Positions 8,312 through 11,990 of a stretch of 11,990 nucleotides of DNA are shown in pieces (position 1 is the first letter of the stretch; every line of letters begins with the position of its first letter). Made by a program: the position numbers and the translations under genes. The stretch is from Hemicentrotus pulcherrimus (lineage: Eukaryota > Echinodermata > Echinoidea > Camarodonta > Strongylocentrotidae): NCBI GenBank assembly GCA_003118195.1, contig BEXV01000557.1, positions 143,459 through 155,448 of the forward strand. Direction: 5' to 3'. The notes under the pieces were generated by a model. It ran no database searches and was not told the origin of the DNA. It worked only from the letters and a program-made list of their open reading frames with translations.

Positions 8312-8904
8312 CATACAGGCATCTAAGATCTATGTTTTTCCAAAATGGTTTGAACTTGATAGTTTAATTGGAAAGGCTACTTTGGTCTAGTCCTACGGTT
8401 CAGTTCATTTTGTTGGTTCAAAATATGCAAACTTGAAGTCTGCCGCATGGCATGGGTCTGCTCAAACTGGCAGTTGAGTTTAAGTTGGAATACTTTCTCG
8501 GAAGCCAAAAACGAAATCCAAAAATATTAATAGGCCAACTTTTCACAAACGTTTTCTCTCATCTTAGTGTATACGCATATTCAATTTCATTTTTGTTAAA
8601 AATACACATATTGCTTTTTACCAATTTTTAATGAATGTCCTCGGGTATATAATCCCGGTCCGCATCATGAGTTTGGCAGGCTGGTAAAGTTTTCATTAGC
8701 TTATAGCTCACAAAACGAAACGAGGATGGATGTGCTGCTTTCCACAAGATGGCGCTATACAACAATTACAGATGGGTTGAACACATGGAGCTATATCTCT
8801 ATGGTTGAACATGGCAGTCTGCACGTCGTTTTATCGTTGTCGATGAAAAAAGCTTAGACTACATTTGAAAATGATTTTGGAATTAGTTCAAAGTGCTTCA
8901 TAAA

Positions 8905-8920
8905 CAGTGGCGTATCTAGG
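8905..8920 (+). mobile_element. hAT-like terminal motif (one end only)
   Basis: CAGTGGCGTATCTAGG resembles the CAGTGGCGTAGC-type terminal inverted repeats of hAT-family elements and their MITEs. No matching inverted end was found downstream, so any element is truncated or diverged. Confidence 0.3.
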
Positions 8921-9052
8921 TTAAGTGGCTTCCGGGGCAAAAAAAAATAAAAATAGTATGCACCCTCGTAATTGTACGAGTGAGACGTTCCCATTTAAAA
9001 CCTTTAAAACGCAAATTTCGCATGCATTTTATTGACATTGAAGAAAAAAATC

Positions 9053-9074
9053 GGGGGAATGGGGGGGGGTGGGG
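9053..9074 (+). repeat. G-run cluster
   Basis: G5, G9 and G4 runs are separated by AAT and T. They have the spacing to form a G-quadruplex on the plus strand. Confidence 0.6.
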
Positions 9075-9253
9075 CTGAGGCCTCTTGCCGGAAATAGTAA
9101 ACCTCTATTTTTTTAATATTGCGAGTGAAAGAAACGAATGAGCAAAAAAAAAAAACACTTTAATTATGACAAAAATGTTACTTCGTGAAATACATATGGC
9201 TCCTCGTTGCCAAAATTATGATGAAAATAGTCGGTTACCTTGCTGCCCGAAGA

Positions 9254-9876
9254 TATAGGATTTTTCTGTCCAAATTCGCGAGTTTGTCATAAAAATTAAT
9301 TTGTCTTGCGTTCAAATTCGACGGTTTTATTGCTGCCACGTAAATCTCGGGTTTATATTCCTTTTTCTAGTTTTCAAATCTATGACATTTTCGTTAGAAG
9401 TATGTTTCATTCAAGTTAATGAACAATATGCTTCTTTCGCTATTAGGACATTCGATTTTGCGCAACACGATTTTCTGACAATGCGACGGTTTATTTTTAG
9501 CATTCTAATTCATTTGAAGCATTCAAATTAGCACTTTGTGCACTTAAATTGATGGTCAATATACATTTCTCGTTTATTACACATTTTTTATAGCTCATTC
9601 TTTTTCTTCAAGATTGTTTTTCATGTGTATTTCATCATATTTTATTTTCTTGCATTTATACACTTATACTTATTAGATTTATCTGATATTCTTTAGCATT
9701 TAAGTTTGATTGTTAAGTAGAAAACGGCTTGTATCTACGGACCTGATAGTCTCCATAGTATTTTTAAATGTTCATGTAAGGAAGTTGTTTGTCTTGTGTT
9801 TCATCATAAATTTGTCATAATTTCATCATAATTTCATTATGGAAGAGGGGTACAATTTGTGACTGGGGTAGGGACT
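9254..9876 (+). mobile_element. Composite repeat, block U (left inverted arm)
   Basis: This 623-bp block recurs as its reverse complement at 10509-11127. It starts TATAGGA and ends CTGGGGTAGGGACT, in the middle of the palindrome GACTCGAGTC (9873-9882). It is strongly AT-rich, with stops in all frames, and no protein is recognisable. A short frame at 9301-9531 does not survive in the inverted copy. The last 159 bp also recur as a direct copy at 11126-11284. Most likely it is one arm of an unclassified non-autonomous transposable element. Confidence 0.8.
9802..9841 (+). repeat. Tandem TCATAATTTCA units at the end of block U
   Basis: Three degenerate TCATAATTTCA-like units sit next to the U/V border. 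They are kept in the direct copy at about 11210-11249 and, inverted, near 10545-10577. Conservation in all three copies suggests a structural part of the element's terminus. Confidence 0.6.
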
Positions 9877-10507
9877 CGAGTCAACAATTTTAGCATGATT
9901 CATTTAGCCAAGTCTTTAGCCATTGATCTGCTGGCGGGCAAGTCAACTATGAAACCCTTTAAGAAAAAAAGAGGGGTGTGCTGGGTGTAAGAGACGATGT
10001 CAATTACTTTCGTAAAATTCCAAGTCTGTAGTAAAAAGGGGCGATTGAGTGTACCCCCACCATTCCCGGGTATATAAACATGTCCGTGCAGAAATGACAT
10101 ATCCCTTGATTTCGCCCCTTCTTTACTTAATGAATGTCCGACTAAACCCATCTGCATTGTCCTGAAAATGATTAAATGGAATAACAGCTTAGACCCCAAC
10201 AGCAAATCATGCATTTTAACTGCATTATTTAAAAACTGTAAACGTTTGTTGCAATTCTTCCCCCTAACTTTAATAAAAAAATATTGCGAATAAAAATGAC
10301 GGGTGTTAATTTGAATGATAAAAATTACGCTTCGACAAGTGACGATTAATTTGAATGCTAGTTGAGCAGTTTCTAAATTAAATGGCAGATCTATGAAACG
10401 CTTCGACCCAAATTCTAAATTAAATAAAAACACTGGAAAATTGACTGATAATTGGCATGGCAAAGCCGATCTGCGCTATAATAATTATGAAGTGATGGGC
10501 TACCCCG
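9877..10507 (+). mobile_element. Composite repeat, block V (first copy)
   Basis: This is the central unit between the two U arms, and it recurs at 11285-11924. It contains a 187-codon minus-strand open frame (9900-10463), rich in F, L and I, with no motif I recognise. In the second copy that frame carries an in-frame stop and about eleven amino-acid changes among roughly eighteen base changes, so it does not look selected as protein. The block ends GGGCTACCCCG, right before an ambiguous base. Confidence 0.8.
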
Positions 10508-10508
10508 N

Positions 10509-11127
10509 AGTCCCTACCCCAGTCACAAATTGTACCCTTCTTCCATAATGAAATTATGATGAAATTATGATAAATTTACACAAGAAAAACAACTTCCTTA
10601 CGTGAACATTTACAAATGGAGACCATCAGGTCCGTAGATGCAAGTCGCTTTTTCTTCTTCTTAACAATCAAACTTAAATGCTGATGAATATTAAATAAAT
10701 CTAATAAGTATAAGTGTATAAATGCAAGAAAATATAATATGATGAAATACACATGAAAAACAATCTTGAAAGAAAAAGAATGGGTTATAAAAAATGTGTA
10801 AACGAGAAATGTATATTGATCATCAATTTAAGTGCATAAAGTGCTAATTTGAATGCTACAAATGAATTAGAATGCTAAAAGTACACCGCCGTGATGTCAG
10901 AAAATCATGTTGCGTTAAATATTGAATGACCAAATAGCGAAAGAAGCACTTTGTTCATTAATTTGAATGAAACATACATAGATTCTAACGAAAACTTCAT
11001 AGATTTGAAATCTAGAAAAAGGAATGTGAACCCGAGATATACCCGACAGCACTAAAACCTTCGAATTTGAACGCAAGACAAATGAATTCGAATGACAAAC
11101 TCGCGAATTTGGCCGGGAAATCCTATA
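10509..11127 (-). mobile_element. Composite repeat, block U inverted (right arm)
   Basis: This is the reverse complement of 9254-9876, beginning AGTCCCTACCCCAG and ending TCCTATA. By eye it has clearly more substitutions and indels against U than the two V copies have against each other, perhaps 85% identity. Together with U it makes a stem of over 600 bp around V, the form of a foldback or long-terminal-inverted-repeat element. Confidence 0.8.
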
Positions 11128-11924
11128 GAAAACGACTTGCATCTACGGACCTGATGGTCTCCATAGTATTTTTAAATGTTCATGTAAGGAAGTTGTTTGT
11201 CTTGTGTTTCATCATAAATTTATCATAATTTCATCATAATTTCATTATGGAAGAGGGGTACAATTTGTAACTGGGGTAGGGACTCGAGACAACAATTTTA
11301 GCATGATTCATTTAGCCAAGTCTTTAGCCATCGATCTGCTGGCGGGCAAGTCAACTATGAAACCCTTTAAGAAAAACAGAGGGGTGTGCTGGGTGTAAGA
11401 GATGATGTCAATTACTTTTGTAAAATTCCAAGTCTGTAGTAAAAAGGGGCGATTGAGGGTACCCCCACCATTCCCGGGTATATGAACATGTCCTTGCAGA
11501 AATGCCATATCCCTTGATTTCGCCCCTTCTTTACTTCATGAATGTCCGACTAAACCAATCTGCATTGTCCTGAAAATGGTTAAATGGAATAATAGCTTAG
11601 ACCCCAACGGCAAATCATGCATTTTAACTGCATTATTTAAAAACTGTAAACGTTTGTTGCAATTCTTCCCCCTAACATTCCTAATTTGAATAAAAAAATA
11701 TTGCGAATACAAATGACGGGTGATAATTTGAATGATAAAAATTACGCTTCGACAAGTGACGATCAATTTGAATGCTAGTTGAGCAGTTTCTAAATTAAAT
11801 GGCAGATCTATGAAACGCTTCGACCCAAATTCTAAATTAAATAGAAACACTGGAAAATTGACTGATAATTGGCATGGCAAAGCCGATCTGCGCTATAATA
11901 ATTATGAAGTGATGGGCTACCCCG
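11126..11924 (+). mobile_element. Composite repeat, second direct copy (U tail plus V)
   Basis: This 799-bp segment repeats 9718-10507 (790 bp) in the same orientation. A hand count finds about two dozen substitutions and one net 9-bp insertion, about 97% identity. It begins exactly where the inverted U arm ends, with a two-base TA overlap at 11126-11127, and ends CTACCCCG as the first copy does. After that the sequence is unrelated (CATGTGGTAAC...). The minus-strand frame found in the first V copy is split here into 11308-11508 and 11536-11880 by a TGA. Confidence 0.85.
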
Positions 11925-11952
11925 CATGTGGTAACTTTTTAAAACAACGGAA

Positions 11953-11990
11953 GGGGGGGGGGGGCTTTTTTAATTACCCCCCCCCCCCCC
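11953..11990. repeat. G12 - spacer - C14 inverted homopolymers at the right edge
   Basis: G12 (11953-11964), a 12-nt AT-rich spacer, then C14 (11977-11990) can pair into a strong G:C hairpin. Such a structure stalls sequencing, which may be why the sequence stops here. Confidence 0.85.

Larger units (their letters stand above)
7561..9253. other. Intergenic stretch without a recognisable gene
   Basis: This AT-rich stretch between the MED13 promoter and the composite repeat has only short, unconvincing frames. The longest (7823-8029, plus) is partly made of the hairpin arms. It holds the 24-bp hairpin, the (AT)11 tract, a hAT-like end and G-runs, listed separately. I see nothing else. Confidence 0.6.

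Noticed and set aside
8748..8813. Small plus-strand frame starting ATGGCGCTATAC
   Set aside because: Only 19 codons (reading to a TGA), with no homology recognised. ATGGCG is common by chance and as a YY1-like motif.
9900..10463. 187-codon minus-strand open frame as a gene
   Set aside because: The second copy of the same DNA has a stop in this frame, and most base differences change amino acids. There is no recognisable domain. It looks like neutral repeat DNA.
11536..11880. 114-codon minus frame as a separate gene
   Set aside because: It is the broken counterpart of the frame at 9900-10463 in the duplicated block.
9254..11924. CRISPR-like or satellite array
   Set aside because: The repeats are long and unequal, and some are inverted. 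There are no regular short repeats with unique spacers.

Overview
The window is eukaryotic, animal nuclear DNA. It is AT-rich, with long introns, GT-AG splice sites, simple repeats and remains of transposable elements. It shows no sign of bacterial operons. The one gene I recognise is the 5' end of MED13, the Mediator kinase-module subunit, on the minus strand. Exon 1 (7228-7296) and exon 2 (5077-5335) are joined by a clean intron, and intron 2 then runs off the left edge. The protein resembles bilaterian MED13. The abundant palindrome TACATGTA and the transposon-like palindromes suggest a marine invertebrate deuterostome (echinoderm, hemichordate or amphioxus type). That placement is inference.

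Layout. 1-5076 is intron 2 of MED13. It holds two GC-richer islands, a weak SINE-like segment, a 138-bp near-perfect palindrome and many TACATGTA motifs. I could not find MED13 exon 3 in it. 5077-7296 holds exon 2, intron 1 (with a solo-LTR-like element at 5911-6396) and exon 1. 7297-7560 is the probable 5' leader and promoter, with two tiny upstream ORFs and a CCAAT/E-box cluster. 7561-9253 is intergenic, with a perfect 24-bp hairpin, an (AT)11 tract, a hAT-like terminal motif and G-runs.

The last 2.7 kb (9254-11924) is a composite repeat: a block U, a block V, U inverted, then the end of U and V again. The direct copies are about 97% identical by hand count, and the inverted copies are visibly more diverged. 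The block carries a recurring AATTTGAATG motif. A 187-codon frame in V is broken in the second copy and does not evolve like a gene. This is the most novel structure here, best read as an unclassified foldback or long-TIR transposable element that was duplicated or nested.

The window starts in a G16 run and ends in a C14 run. It contains two ambiguous bases, one exactly at the junction between V and inverted U, so the assembly near the repeat and the ends should be treated with care.
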